64,000 bases of DNA. Source: Azospirillum halopraeferens DSM 3675. GTDB taxonomy: Bacteria > Pseudomonadota > Alphaproteobacteria > Azospirillales > Azospirillaceae. A program made the position numbers and the translations under genes. The notes below the pieces were generated by a model that did no database searches, was not told the DNA's origin, and worked only from the letters and a program-made list of their open reading frames with translations. This document shows, one piece after another, positions 8,236-16,783 of the stretch. The stretch is taken from NCBI RefSeq assembly GCF_000429625.1, contig NZ_AUCF01000006.1:124001-188000 (forward strand). The letters run 5' to 3'. Within the stretch, counting starts at the first letter, position 1, and each line of letters begins with the position of its first letter.

Positions 8236-8772
8236 ATGGGGCGCAGGAAAACGATCGATCCCGATGCGCTTCTGGACGTGGCGGAGGAGATCGTCACGAC
8301 CCGCGGCGCGGCGGCGTTGACCATCGACGCCCTGGCCAGGGCCGCGGGCATCACCAAGGGCGGCGTGCAGTACAGCTTTGCCACCAAGCAGGCGCTGATC
8401 GACGCGATGATCAAGCGGTGGAGCCAGAGCTACGATGCGGAGTTCGCGCGCCTCGCCGGCCCGCACCCCGACCCGGTGGCCGCCGTGCGGGCCCATGCGG
8501 AGGCGACCCGCCGCTCCGATGCGTCGGCCAACGCCAAGGCGGCGAGCCTGATGACGGTCCTTCTGCAAACGCCGGAGCACCTGGAGTCCACCCGGCGCTG
8601 GTACCGCGAACGCCTCGCCGGCCTCGACGCCACGACCGAGGAGGGGCGCCGCGCCCGGCTGGCCTTCTTCGCCACCGAGGGCGTGTTCACGCTGCGCTTC
8701 TTCGGGCTGATGGACATCGGCGACGACGAATGGGAGGAGATCATGGGCGACATCGCCGCCACGCTGGGATAG
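8236..8772 (+). CDS. TetR/AcrR family transcriptional regulator
   Basis: This 178-residue repressor has an N-terminal helix-turn-helix (about residues 10-55) in AEEIVTTRGAAALTIDALARAAGITKGGVQYSF, followed by a helical ligand-binding region containing YRERLAGLDATTEEGRRARLAFFATEGVFTLRFFGL. The latter resembles the C-terminal domain often seen in TetR proteins paired with DHA2 pumps. The ATG at 8236 is chosen because AAAGGGG lies 5 nt upstream; starts at 8221 or 8143 would run through the operator and promoter. It most likely represses the divergent MFS gene and its own promoter. The inducer cannot be read from the sequence. Confidence 0.9.
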   Translation: MGRRKTIDPDALLDVAEEIVTTRGAAALTIDALARAAGITKGGVQYSFATKQALIDAMIKRWSQSYDAEFARLAGPHPDPVAAVRAHAEATRRSDASANAKAASLMTVLLQTPEHLESTRRWYRERLAGLDATTEEGRRARLAFFATEGVFTLRFFGLMDIGDDEWEEIMGDIAATLG

Positions 8773-8875
8773 CGGGATTGCGCCGCGGGCGGCGCCCCGC
8801 CCCGGCCATCGGCTGGTACGCCCCCGGCGCGTGTGCTAAACCGCGCCGACATGACGGTCAGAGGAGGGTTTCCCG

Positions 8876-9865
8876 GTGTCCACCATCGACCGCGGCGCGC
8901 TGCTGCCGCACCTCGGCAACGCCTTGTGGGACGCCACGATCCCGGAGCTGCCGAACCATTACCGCGGCAAGGTGCGCGACAACTACGACCTGCCCGACGG
9001 GCGGCGCATCATCGTCGCCTCCGACCGCCTCAGCGCCTTCGACATCATCCTCACCGCCATTCCCTTCAAGGGCCAGGTGCTGACGCAGACCGCGCGGTAC
9101 TGGTTCGAGCAGACCGCGGACATCATCGCCAACCATGTGCTGGAGTATCCGGACCCCAACGTGGTCGTCTGCCGCCGCCTGCGCATCCTGCCGGTGGAGG
9201 TCGTCGTGCGCGACTACATGGCGGGCACCACCTCCACCTCGATCTGGTCCATGTACAAGCAGGGTCGGCGGGAGATGTACGGCATCCGCTTTCCCGACGG
9301 GCTGGAGGAGAACCGCAAGCTGCCCCGGACGGTGCTGACCCCCACCACCAAGGCCGACCAGGGCGGCCATGACGAGCCGATCACGCCGGACGAGATCGTC
9401 GCCCGCGGCCTGCTGACGGCGGAACAGTGGGCGACCGTGTCGCAGGCCGCACTGGCCCTGTTCGCCCGCGGCCGGGAGCTGGCCGCAAAGAACGGCCTGA
9501 TCCTGGTCGACACCAAATACGAGTTCGGCATCGACGAGTCCGGCACCATCATGCTGGCCGACGAGATCCACACCCCCGACAGCAGCCGCTACTGGATGCA
9601 GGACAGCTATGAGGAGCGCGTCGCCGCCGGCCAGCGGCCGCTGAGCTTCGACAAGGATTTCGTGCGCACCTGGGTGAGCGGGCGCTGCGATCCCTACAGG
9701 GACCCCATCCCGGAGATCCCGGCGGACCTCATCGCCGACACCGCCGCCGTCTACATCCGTGCGTTCGAGACCATCACCGGCCAGCCGTTCCCCCTGCCGG
9801 CCGAGCCCGAACCGGTGCTGGAGCGCATCCGCCGCAACCTCGCCGCCTACGTCCCGGCGGCCTGA
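8876..9865 (+). CDS. purC: Phosphoribosylaminoimidazole-succinocarboxamide synthase
   Basis: PurC joins CAIR and aspartate with ATP to make SAICAR in purine synthesis. Visible signatures are [21 protein letters not shown] near the N-terminus (nucleotide binding), [13 protein letters not shown] and [11 protein letters not shown] in the middle, and [14 protein letters not shown]. At 329 residues it is the long SAICAR synthetase form, similar in length to fungal Ade1, rather than the ~240-residue bacterial form; alphaproteobacteria can carry both. The GTG start follows GAGGAGG by 8 nt. It is not next to purS/purQ/purL as the short form often is, but is followed after 11 bp by modD. Confidence 0.93.
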   Translation: MSTIDRGALLPHLGNALWDATIPELPNHYRGKVRDNYDLPDGRRIIVASDRLSAFDIILTAIPFKGQVLTQTARYWFEQTADIIANHVLEYPDPNVVVCRRLRILPVEVVVRDYMAGTTSTSIWSMYKQGRREMYGIRFPDGLEENRKLPRTVLTPTTKADQGGHDEPITPDEIVARGLLTAEQWATVSQAALALFARGRELAAKNGLILVDTKYEFGIDESGTIMLADEIHTPDSSRYWMQDSYEERVAAGQRPLSFDKDFVRTWVSGRCDPYRDPIPEIPADLIADTAAVYIRAFETITGQPFPLPAEPEPVLERIRRNLAAYVPAA

Positions 9866-9876
9866 GGAGCACCGCC

Positions 9877-10740
9877 ATGCACATCCTGCCCGATGCCGTC
9901 CTGGACGCGCTGCTGGCGCAGGATGCGCCCTACGGCGACCTGACCACCGCGACCCTGGGCATCGCCGCCCGGCCCGGCCGCATCACCTTCGCCGCCCGCG
10001 ACGCCATGGTGCTGTGCGCCGCCGACGCCGCGGCGCGGATGCTGGAACGCTGCGGCGCCCGTGTCGAGCGGGCGGAGGCGGACGGCACCGCCCTGGCCGC
10101 GGGCGCGGTGTTCCTGGTCGCCGAAGGGCCGGCGGGCGGCCTGCACCGGGGCTGGAAGGTGGCGCAGACGCTGGTTGAGTACGCCTCCGGCATCGCCACG
10201 CGGGCGCGGCGGATCGTCGAGGCGGCGCCCGGCGTCAGCGTCGCCTGCACCCGCAAGAACTTTCCCGGCACCAAGGAGGTGGCGGTCAAGGCGGTGCTGG
10301 CCGGCGGTGCCGTCATGCACCGGCTGGGCCTGTCGGAAACCCTGCTGGTGTTCGCCGAGCATCGCGCTTTCCTTGCCGGCAGCCCCGCCGCCTGGATGGC
10401 GGACCTGAAGCGCCGCGCGCCCGAGCGCAAGGTGGTGGTGGAGGTGTCGTCGGTGGACGAGGCCCTGGCGATGGCGGCGGCCGGTGCCGACGTGCTGCAA
10501 CTGGAAAAGCTGTCCCCCGCCGACGTGGCCACGGTGGTGGCCGCGGTGGCGGGCGGGATGGCGGGCGGGATGGCGGATGGTGCGCGCGACGGCCGGCCCC
10601 GGCCCGCCGTTGCCGCGGCCGGCGGTGTCAGCGAATCCAACGCCGCCGCCTATGCTGCCACCGGTTGCGACGTGCTGGTGACCTCCGCGCCGTTCTTCGG
10701 CCGGCCCTGCGACGTCAAGGTGACGCTGGGGCCGGCCTGA
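9877..10740 (+). CDS. modD: ModD protein (quinolinate phosphoribosyltransferase-like)
   Basis: This 287-residue protein has the fold and motifs of nicotinate-nucleotide pyrophosphorylase: YGDLTTATLG near the N-terminus, a central TRKNFPGTKEVAVKAVLAGGAVMHRLGLSET block and a C-terminal AAGGVSESNAAAYAATGCDVLVTSAPFF. The TRKNFPGTK version is typical of ModD, linked to molybdenum transport genes in diazotrophs; its reaction remains poorly defined. No modABC genes lie in the window. An internal tandem duplication of 12 bp at about 10549-10572 gives the peptide GGMAGGMADGAR, slightly lengthening a loop. It is 11 bp downstream of purC and probably co-transcribed. Confidence 0.85.
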   Translation: MHILPDAVLDALLAQDAPYGDLTTATLGIAARPGRITFAARDAMVLCAADAAARMLERCGARVERAEADGTALAAGAVFLVAEGPAGGLHRGWKVAQTLVEYASGIATRARRIVEAAPGVSVACTRKNFPGTKEVAVKAVLAGGAVMHRLGLSETLLVFAEHRAFLAGSPAAWMADLKRRAPERKVVVEVSSVDEALAMAAAGADVLQLEKLSPADVATVVAAVAGGMAGGMADGARDGRPRPAVAAAGGVSESNAAAYAATGCDVLVTSAPFFGRPCDVKVTLGPA

Positions 10741-10743
10741 TCC

Positions 10744-12849
10744 CTACGCCTCACCGGCGGCCATCGCCGCCGCGGCGGCTCCGGCCGCGGTGCCGTGCCA
10801 GTGCACCACGACGCAGGTGATGTCGTCGGACTGGGGGGCCTCGGCGCTGAAGCCGGCCACCGCGTCCATGATGCGGTCCAGGCCGGTGCGGGCCGTCTCG
10901 ATGGGGGCGGCGGCCAGCGTGGACACCACGCGCTCGTCGCCGAACATGGCCCCATGCGGGTCGAACGCCTCGGACACGCCGTCGGTGTAGAGCAGCACCA
11001 CCTCGCCGGGGGTCAGGGTCAGGGACTTCTGGCCGAAATCCATGTCGCCCATCACCGCCAGGGCCAGCCCCGGCGTCTTCTCCAGCGCCCGCACGGTGCC
11101 GGCGGGGTCCACCCGGTAGGGTGGGTTATGGCCGGCGTTGCAGTAGGTGAACACACCGGTGTCCAGGTCGATCTCGCCGTACAGCGTCGTGACGAACATC
11201 ATCTGCTCGTTCTCGGCGCTCAACAGGTTGTTGAGGCGCGTCAGCGTCTCGGCCGGGCCGTGGCCGTCCACCGCGATGGCGCGCAGCATGGTGCGGGTGA
11301 TCAACATGAAGAAGGCGGCGGGAATGCCCTTGCCCGACACGTCGGCGACGGCGATCCCCAGCTTGCGCTCGCCCACGGGGAAGACGTCGTAGAAGTCGCC
11401 GCCCACCTCCTTGGCCGGCACCATGCGGGCCGCCAGCTCCAGTTCCGCCATCTCCGGGAAGGACTGGGGCAGGATGGAGAGCTGCATGGTGCGCGCGATC
11501 TCAAGCTCCTGCTGCAGGCTGATGAGGCGGCGCTTGTCCTCCAGCGCCTCGCGCAGATCGCGCACATGCTGGACGAGCTGCACCTGCTGCAGGCTCACCC
11601 GCGTCGCCAGCCGGCTGAAGCCCAGCGCCAGCAGCCCCAGCTCGTCGCTCACGCCCTTGGACTGGGCCGACTGGCCGTCGCGCGCCTCCTGCTCGATGTG
11701 GGCCAGCTCGTCCAGCAGGGCCTGGCGGGCGTCCTCCTCCAGGGTGGTGGCCAGCGCCTCCATCTGCTTGCGGATGAAACGCTGCTGACGGCGCAGGCGC
11801 CGCTCGCGCTGACCGGCCGAGCGCTCGATGTCGCGCATGACCTCGCGGAACACCTCCACCGCCCCGGCGATTCGGCCGATCTCGTCGTTGCCGGCGGGCA
11901 GTTCCACATAGGTGGCGGTCTGGCCGCCGGACAGAGTCTGCAACGCCCCCACCGCCGCATCCAGCGTCGCGAAGGAACGGCGAAGGAACACGAACAGCAG
12001 CCCCAGCGCCGCCGCCAGCACCGCCGCGATGGCACCGGCGTAGGCGAGGTTCCACAGCCGCAGCTCGCCCGCCGCCCGGGTCACGTCGGACGCGACGAAC
12101 ACGGTGGCCATGCGCCCGCCGGCCAGATCGGCCACGGGAATGCCGGCCAGGGCGTAATGGCGCCCGCCATGGACGACGGCGGTGACGTCCCGCCCGCTGT
12201 CCACCCGCGCCGCCACCGCGGCCCACAGGGGATCCCCGGCACCGCGCACCGCGTCGCCGCCGCGGCCCAGCGCGAACACCCGTTCGCCCAGCAGCCGTTC
12301 CAGGGCCTCCAGCGCCTCGTCCAGGGGAACCGCGGCCACCGCGGCGCCCACCGGCTCGGGTCCGTCGTAGAGCGGTGTTCCCGCCACCACCAGCAGCCGG
12401 TCGCCGGCGGCCCGGGTGCCGCGCACCGGCCCCTCACCGGCCATCAGCCGCGCCAGACGGGCCCCGCCCAGAAGGGGCTGCTGGTCGAAGGACGGGTCGG
12501 CCCCGGTGGCCAGCAGCAGGTCGCCGTTGGCCGCCAGCAGGTTGGCCTCGACCACGCCGCTGCCCAGGGTGCCGGCGATGCGCAGGGCCGCGATGGCCAG
12601 CCCCATGCGGTCGCCGTCGGCGACCTGCCGCACCACGCCGGCATCGCCGGCGACGCGGCCCAGGGCGGAATCGACACGCCCCGCCGTCTCGGCCACCGCC
12701 AGGTCCCAGGCGGTCTGCAGCCGCGCCAGCTCCAGGTCACGGGCCCGGCGCTCCACCGCCGACTCGCGCAGGTCGGCGAAGGCCAGCAGCAGGGCCGACA
12801 CCGCCGCCACCGTCAGCAGGACCAGGAGGATGATGCGGGTTTGCAGCAT
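10744..12849 (-). CDS. HAMP-SpoIIE (PP2C-type) serine/threonine phosphatase, membrane sensor
   Basis: This 701-residue protein has a membrane span at residues 5-24, a periplasmic sensor region (about 26-265), a second span (about 267-290), a HAMP-like segment (290-345), a long coiled-coil region (about 345-455) and a C-terminal RsbU/SpoIIE phosphatase domain. Metal-binding signatures are visible as GGDFYD (483-488) and DVSGKG (503-508), with YTDGVSEA and QSDDITCVV further on. Such enzymes dephosphorylate STAS anti-anti-sigma proteins, but no STAS or anti-sigma gene is present nearby. It is the last gene of the seven-gene leftward cluster starting at 19488, 18 bp after the preceding gene. Confidence 0.92.
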   Translation of the reverse strand: MLQTRIILLVLLTVAAVSALLLAFADLRESAVERRARDLELARLQTAWDLAVAETAGRVDSALGRVAGDAGVVRQVADGDRMGLAIAALRIAGTLGSGVVEANLLAANGDLLLATGADPSFDQQPLLGGARLARLMAGEGPVRGTRAAGDRLLVVAGTPLYDGPEPVGAAVAAVPLDEALEALERLLGERVFALGRGGDAVRGAGDPLWAAVAARVDSGRDVTAVVHGGRHYALAGIPVADLAGGRMATVFVASDVTRAAGELRLWNLAYAGAIAAVLAAALGLLFVFLRRSFATLDAAVGALQTLSGGQTATYVELPAGNDEIGRIAGAVEVFREVMRDIERSAGQRERRLRRQQRFIRKQMEALATTLEEDARQALLDELAHIEQEARDGQSAQSKGVSDELGLLALGFSRLATRVSLQQVQLVQHVRDLREALEDKRRLISLQQELEIARTMQLSILPQSFPEMAELELAARMVPAKEVGGDFYDVFPVGERKLGIAVADVSGKGIPAAFFMLITRTMLRAIAVDGHGPAETLTRLNNLLSAENEQMMFVTTLYGEIDLDTGVFTYCNAGHNPPYRVDPAGTVRALEKTPGLALAVMGDMDFGQKSLTLTPGEVVLLYTDGVSEAFDPHGAMFGDERVVSTLAAAPIETARTGLDRIMDAVAGFSAEAPQSDDITCVVVHWHGTAAGAAAAAMAAGEA

Positions 12850-12867
12850 GGTACCGTGCGCCCCTTC

Positions 12868-14178
12868 CTACCGTTCGCCGTCGGCCAGCAGGAACGCCGC
12901 GGCCAGCGCCCCGGCCGCAGTCAGCGCCGCGGCGACGCCCGCCGGGCCGGGGCCGACCCCCAGCGCGGCGAGGGCCAGCCCGGCGAGGACAGGACCGCCG
13001 GCCAGGGTGCCGGCCAGGGCGGCCGGGCGCGCATCGGGTGCCGCCAGCACATGGCGGGCCGCCAGACCGGCAGCAAACCCGCCCGCCCCGCCGGCCAGCA
13101 CGGCGGCCAGCCAGCCCGCCGCCTCCGAGACGTCGCCCGGGCCGAGCGCCAGCAGCACCGCCAGCGGTGCCGCCGCCGCCACGGCCGCGGACCGCCGGTG
13201 CGGCGTCCGGCGCCAGCCGAGCAGGGCCATCCCCGCGGCGGCCGCGGCGGCGGCGGCCAGCGCCGGCACCGCCGCCATGCCGCCGAGGACCACCGGCAGC
13301 GCCATCAGCGCGGCGGCGGGGCCGAGCAGGGCGTACAGGCGGGCGTCGGCGGCGCGGGCGGCGGTGCGCCGTTCCGGCGGCCGGTCCAGTCCGGCTCCCA
13401 ACCGCGCGACGGTGTCGTCGCGTGACCGTTCCACGGCCCGCGCGACGTCCGCGTCGAAGACGGCGGCCCGCACCTCGTCGGCGTGCAGGGCGAAGCGCTG
13501 GCGCGCCTCGTGCAACCGCCAGACCACGGCGTTGTAGGCCAGCATGGCCCGCCCGAACTCGTCGCGCGGGCGCCCGCCGATCAGCGCCGAGAAATCGCCG
13601 GCGGCGGCGGCGCGCAATGCGCGCTCCAGCCGGCGCAGCGGCGTGGTCACCGCCCGGTCCGCCGCCGCCGCCGCCAGATGCCAGGCCAGCAGCAGCAGGG
13701 CCAGCCCCCCGCACAGCAGCCTCGGCAGGCCGTCCAGCAGATCGCCGGGCACCCGGGTCGGCTGCACCGCCACCACCACGCTGCCGCCGGTGCCGCCGTC
13801 GAGGGGCTCGCGGACCATGACGGCGGCCGCTTCCTCACCGGCGCCGCCGCGGTGGAGGAGCGTCCCGCCGCCGTCGAGCACCGCCAGGAAGCGGATGTCG
13901 GGATTGCGTTCGGACACCGAATCCAGATACGCGCCCATGCCCTCGATCCGGTCCAGCGGGATGCCGTAGCCGAGCGCCCGGTCCACGTCGTTGCCCACCG
14001 CCCTGGCCACCGCCGCCGCCTTGCCGAGGCGCGCCTCGGTCAGATGACGGTCCGCCTCCGCCACCGCCAGCAGCGATATGCCGAGCGCGGCGATGGCGGC
14101 CGCGGCGGCGCCCAGAAGGGGCAGCCGCCGGGCCAGCGTCGCGGCGGGTGATGAGGGTGTCCGGTGCGGTGGCGTCAT
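12868..14178 (-). CDS. Membrane sensor-like protein with HAMP region and polytopic C-terminus
   Basis: This 436-residue protein has a first membrane span at about residues 19-40, a periplasmic region with the motif GYGIPLDRIEGMGAYL (71-86) followed by PDIRFLAVLDGGGTLL, a second span at about 152-172, a HAMP-like linker (173-230), then a strongly hydrophobic C-terminal region (about 283-430) with five or six potential spans. The same GIPLDR motif occurs in the sensor-MFS fusion of the same cluster. The C-terminal part is too short and too alanine-rich for a full transporter and might be a reduced one, which is conjecture. The start at 14178 follows AAGGAAC. No catalytic domain is seen. Confidence 0.7.
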   Translation of the reverse strand: MTPPHRTPSSPAATLARRLPLLGAAAAAIAALGISLLAVAEADRHLTEARLGKAAAVARAVGNDVDRALGYGIPLDRIEGMGAYLDSVSERNPDIRFLAVLDGGGTLLHRGGAGEEAAAVMVREPLDGGTGGSVVVAVQPTRVPGDLLDGLPRLLCGGLALLLLAWHLAAAAADRAVTTPLRRLERALRAAAAGDFSALIGGRPRDEFGRAMLAYNAVVWRLHEARQRFALHADEVRAAVFDADVARAVERSRDDTVARLGAGLDRPPERRTAARAADARLYALLGPAAALMALPVVLGGMAAVPALAAAAAAAAGMALLGWRRTPHRRSAAVAAAAPLAVLLALGPGDVSEAAGWLAAVLAGGAGGFAAGLAARHVLAAPDARPAALAGTLAGGPVLAGLALAALGVGPGPAGVAAALTAAGALAAAFLLADGER

Positions 14179-14188
14179 GGGCGGTTCC

Positions 14189-14941
14189 TTACGCCATCTC
14201 GTCGAGCCGGGCGACCTCACGCCCGGCGGCGTCGAGGGTGGCGGTCCGCTGCCCGACCGCCGCCCCGAAGGCGGACACCGGCAGGCCCAGCGGGTCGGCA
14301 GTGGTCGGTGCCGGTCCGGTGTCGGGTGCCAGGGAATCGGCCAGTGTCTCCGCCGCCAGGCGGGTCGGCCGGGCCAGGGCGACGGTGGCCACCAGGGCCA
14401 GCAGCGCCACGCCCCCGGTGACCGCACCGCCACCCAGCGCCAGGGTCAGCGCATAGTCCTGCACCCGCCGGTCCACCACCGCGGCCGGAAGGCGCGCGAC
14501 GACGGCGCCGGCGTGGGTCTCGAACGCGGTGGTCAGCCCCAGGCCGTAGGTCAGCTCGTCGCCGCTGCGTCCGGTCGCCAGTGCCGGGCCGGCGGGGACC
14601 GGTTCGGCCATCCGCTCCCCCAGTTCGACCGCATCGGTGGCGAAGACGATCACGCCCGTGTCGTCGGCCACGGCGATGGAGCGGATGTCCGGATACTCGC
14701 CACGGGCCTGGAGCAGCAGCGGGTCCACCAGCGGCAGATCGGCCAGGGCGAGCCCCAGGTTGAGGCGCGCCTCCAGGTCCCCCTTCAGTTCGTAGAGGAC
14801 GAACCCCACATGGCCGGCCACCGCGTCGCCGACCAGGCGGCGCTGCTCCAGCGTCCACAGCCACACCGTGCCGGCGGCGGTCAGCACCACCCCGGCCAGT
14901 ACGGCGGCGACCAGACGCCCGGTGAAGCCGATGGCCGGCAT
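14189..14941 (-). CDS. Two-span membrane protein with periplasmic sensor domain
   Basis: This 250-residue protein has a membrane span at residues 8-29, a periplasmic domain (about 30-175), a second span (about 172-192) and a short cytoplasmic tail without recognisable output. The periplasmic part contains LGLALADLPLVDPLLLQARGEYPD followed by IRSIAVADDTGVIVFATD, the strand pattern of a single CACHE-like domain. It has no kinase, cyclase or methyl-accepting region, so any signal must pass to a partner protein. GGGAGGGG precedes the ATG. It lies between the GNAT gene (15 bp) and the next sensor-like gene (10 bp). Confidence 0.7.
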   Translation of the reverse strand: MPAIGFTGRLVAAVLAGVVLTAAGTVWLWTLEQRRLVGDAVAGHVGFVLYELKGDLEARLNLGLALADLPLVDPLLLQARGEYPDIRSIAVADDTGVIVFATDAVELGERMAEPVPAGPALATGRSGDELTYGLGLTTAFETHAGAVVARLPAAVVDRRVQDYALTLALGGGAVTGGVALLALVATVALARPTRLAAETLADSLAPDTGPAPTTADPLGLPVSAFGAAVGQRTATLDAAGREVARLDEMA

Positions 14942-14956
14942 GCCGCCCCTCCCCGC

Positions 14957-15739
14957 CTAGACGCCAACGTCGCGCGGGCGCGCGCAGATGGCCAGGTAGC
15001 GGGTACCCGCCGCATCGTCGATCCGGCCGCGCGCCCACACCCAGCCGCCGCGCGCCGGCGGCCCGTCGGCGGCGGCCAGATCGCCGGGCGCGCAGAGTTC
15101 CAGCGTCCGCGGATCGGGCAGCGGGTCCGCCGCGCCGTCGCGGTGGACCAGCAGGCGGGCCAGCCCGCCGGCGACGATCACCACCCGCTTGGCCAGGATG
15201 CCATGGGCGGCGAGATGCGCCCAGCTCTGATGATTGCGCGGCGACACGGTGGTCAGCACATGCCGCCGGCCCAGCCCGTCGGCCAGCGCCAGCCGCCAGC
15301 CGATCAGCCGGTGGTGCAGGCCGAGGCCGCGGTGGTCGGCGCGGATCATGCACGACGCCATGTGGGCGACCAGGGGCAGCTCCGCCTCGGGAAGGGGCAG
15401 GTCGCGGCCGCGGTTGGCGTCGCCCGGCCCCGGCAGGCCCAGCGACCCGTAGGCGACCAGATCCCCCCCGGCGAACAGGCCGGCGGTCATGCCGCAGCGC
15501 CCGAGGTGATCGGCGACGAAATCGCCCACCTCGCCGGCGACACGGTAATGGTCGGGGTCGGTCAGGCCGGCGATGACGTCGGCGCGCAGGCGCCGCATGG
15601 CATCGGCGTCGCCGGGGCCGAGCAGCCGGCAGGTGAGGCCGGCGGGCAGCCCGTCGGCCAGCAGTCCCAGCGATTCAAGCGCGCGTGCGGCGGCCTGCCG
15701 GCTGAGACCGGCGAGGAGCCCGCTCTCGGGAACCATCAT
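14957..15739 (-). CDS. GNAT family N-acetyltransferase
   Basis: This 260-residue cytoplasmic protein has a GNAT fold. The acetyl-CoA binding signature is visible as MIRADHRGLGLHHRLIGWRLALAD (motif A, R-x-x-G-x-G/A form), with the preceding strand ELPLVAHMASC and a downstream beta strand plus helix VLTTVSPRNHQSWAHLAAHG. The C-terminal 70 residues form a small extra domain. The substrate is unknown; both small molecules and protein lysines or termini are possible. The start codon overlaps the stop of the upstream binding-protein gene, so the two are translationally coupled, which ties acetylation to the sensor cluster. Confidence 0.85.
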   Translation of the reverse strand: MMVPESGLLAGLSRQAAARALESLGLLADGLPAGLTCRLLGPGDADAMRRLRADVIAGLTDPDHYRVAGEVGDFVADHLGRCGMTAGLFAGGDLVAYGSLGLPGPGDANRGRDLPLPEAELPLVAHMASCMIRADHRGLGLHHRLIGWRLALADGLGRRHVLTTVSPRNHQSWAHLAAHGILAKRVVIVAGGLARLLVHRDGAADPLPDPRTLELCAPGDLAAADGPPARGGWVWARGRIDDAAGTRYLAICARPRDVGV

Positions 15740-16779
15740 GAATCGATGACCTCGGCGAAGTTGAGCAGGCTGATGGGGGGATAGAACTCCAGCTCCCGCA
15801 CCACGGGCATGTTGATGATGATCGAGAAGCGCTTGAGCGTTTCCACCGGGATCGTTCCCGGCGACAGGCCGTCCAGCAGGATCTGCGTGGCCTTATAGGC
15901 GGTGAAGCGCCCGATGCCATAGCTGGAACTGGCCAGCGCCAGCATGGCGCGGTCGGTGCGCACGATCAGTTCGGTCACCGAGAAGGTGGGCAGGCGCCGC
16001 TCCAGCGCCGTGCGCGCCACAACCGATCGGTTGTGGAAGGCGATGAAGGTGTCCGGGCCGATGTACAGCATCTCCGCCCCGCGGTCGGCCAGTCGGGCGA
16101 CCAGGCCGGGCACCGCGTCGGCGTCCGGCTTGCCTTCGGCCAGCAGGGGCACCGGCTCCTCCAGCAGCTCCACGCCGCGCCCGGCCGCCTCGGCACGCAG
16201 ATCCTCGACGGTCAGGACGGAGTTGCGCTCGGCGGGATTGAAGACGACTCCCAGGCGGCGGATCGGCCGGTAGGCCTGGATGGTGTTCATCTGCACCGGA
16301 ATCGGCGCGATGTGGACGGTGCCGGTGACGTTGCGTCCGGGACGTGCCAGATCCGGTACGATGCGGGCGTCGAGCGGCGCCGCGACGAAGGTGAAGACGA
16401 CGGGGATGTCGGTGATGTAGCGGCCGGGATCCGGCTCGTCGTAGGGACCCACCAGGCCACGGGTCTGCGGCGTTCCCCAGGAATAGATGAGATCGGGGCG
16501 CTGCTCGCGGATCTCGTCGACGATGGCCGGCAGCCGCGCCGGATCGCCGCCGGCGTTGCGGATCGTGTATTCCACCCGGAGGCCGCGGCGGGCCAGATAG
16601 TCCTTGAAGCCGAACTCGTTGTCGCTCTCGCCGCGGCCCAGCACCATGAAGATGCGGTAGGTTCGGTCGGGCACCGGCGCCGCCAGCGCACCGCCCAGCG
16701 GCACGGCGCCCGCTGCGCCGGCCAGCACGGCCTTGAGCACGCGGCGGCGATCGAGGGATGCCATGGGGGCGGGCGCCAT
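15736..16779 (-). CDS. ABC-type substrate-binding protein (PF04392-like), orphan
   Basis: This 347-residue exported protein has a twin-arginine-like signal (SLDRRRVLKAVLAGAAGAVPLGG). The mature part follows the ABC_sub_bind pattern: FGFKDYLARRGLRVEYTIRNAGGD, EQRPDLIYSWGTPQTRGLVG, IPVVFTFVAAPLDARIV, NVTGTVHIAPIP and RRLGVVFNPAERNS. Family members bind tryptophan or other small ligands in TrpXYZ-type importers, or act as sensory input domains. No ABC permease or ATPase is in this cluster. The start at 16779 was preferred over the ATG at 16764 because AGGAGG is correctly placed upstream. It lies 4 bp after the sensor-MFS gene. Confidence 0.85.
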   Translation of the reverse strand: MAPAPMASLDRRRVLKAVLAGAAGAVPLGGALAAPVPDRTYRIFMVLGRGESDNEFGFKDYLARRGLRVEYTIRNAGGDPARLPAIVDEIREQRPDLIYSWGTPQTRGLVGPYDEPDPGRYITDIPVVFTFVAAPLDARIVPDLARPGRNVTGTVHIAPIPVQMNTIQAYRPIRRLGVVFNPAERNSVLTVEDLRAEAAGRGVELLEEPVPLLAEGKPDADAVPGLVARLADRGAEMLYIGPDTFIAFHNRSVVARTALERRLPTFSVTELIVRTDRAMLALASSSYGIGRFTAYKATQILLDGLSPGTIPVETLKRFSIIINMPVVRELEFYPPISLLNFAEVIDS

Positions 16780-16783
16780 GCTC

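Noticed and set aside
12868..14178. Calling this protein a methyl-accepting chemotaxis protein or histidine kinase.
   Set aside because: It has sensor and HAMP-like regions, but no signalling hairpin, H-box or ATPase motifs; the C-terminus is membrane-embedded.
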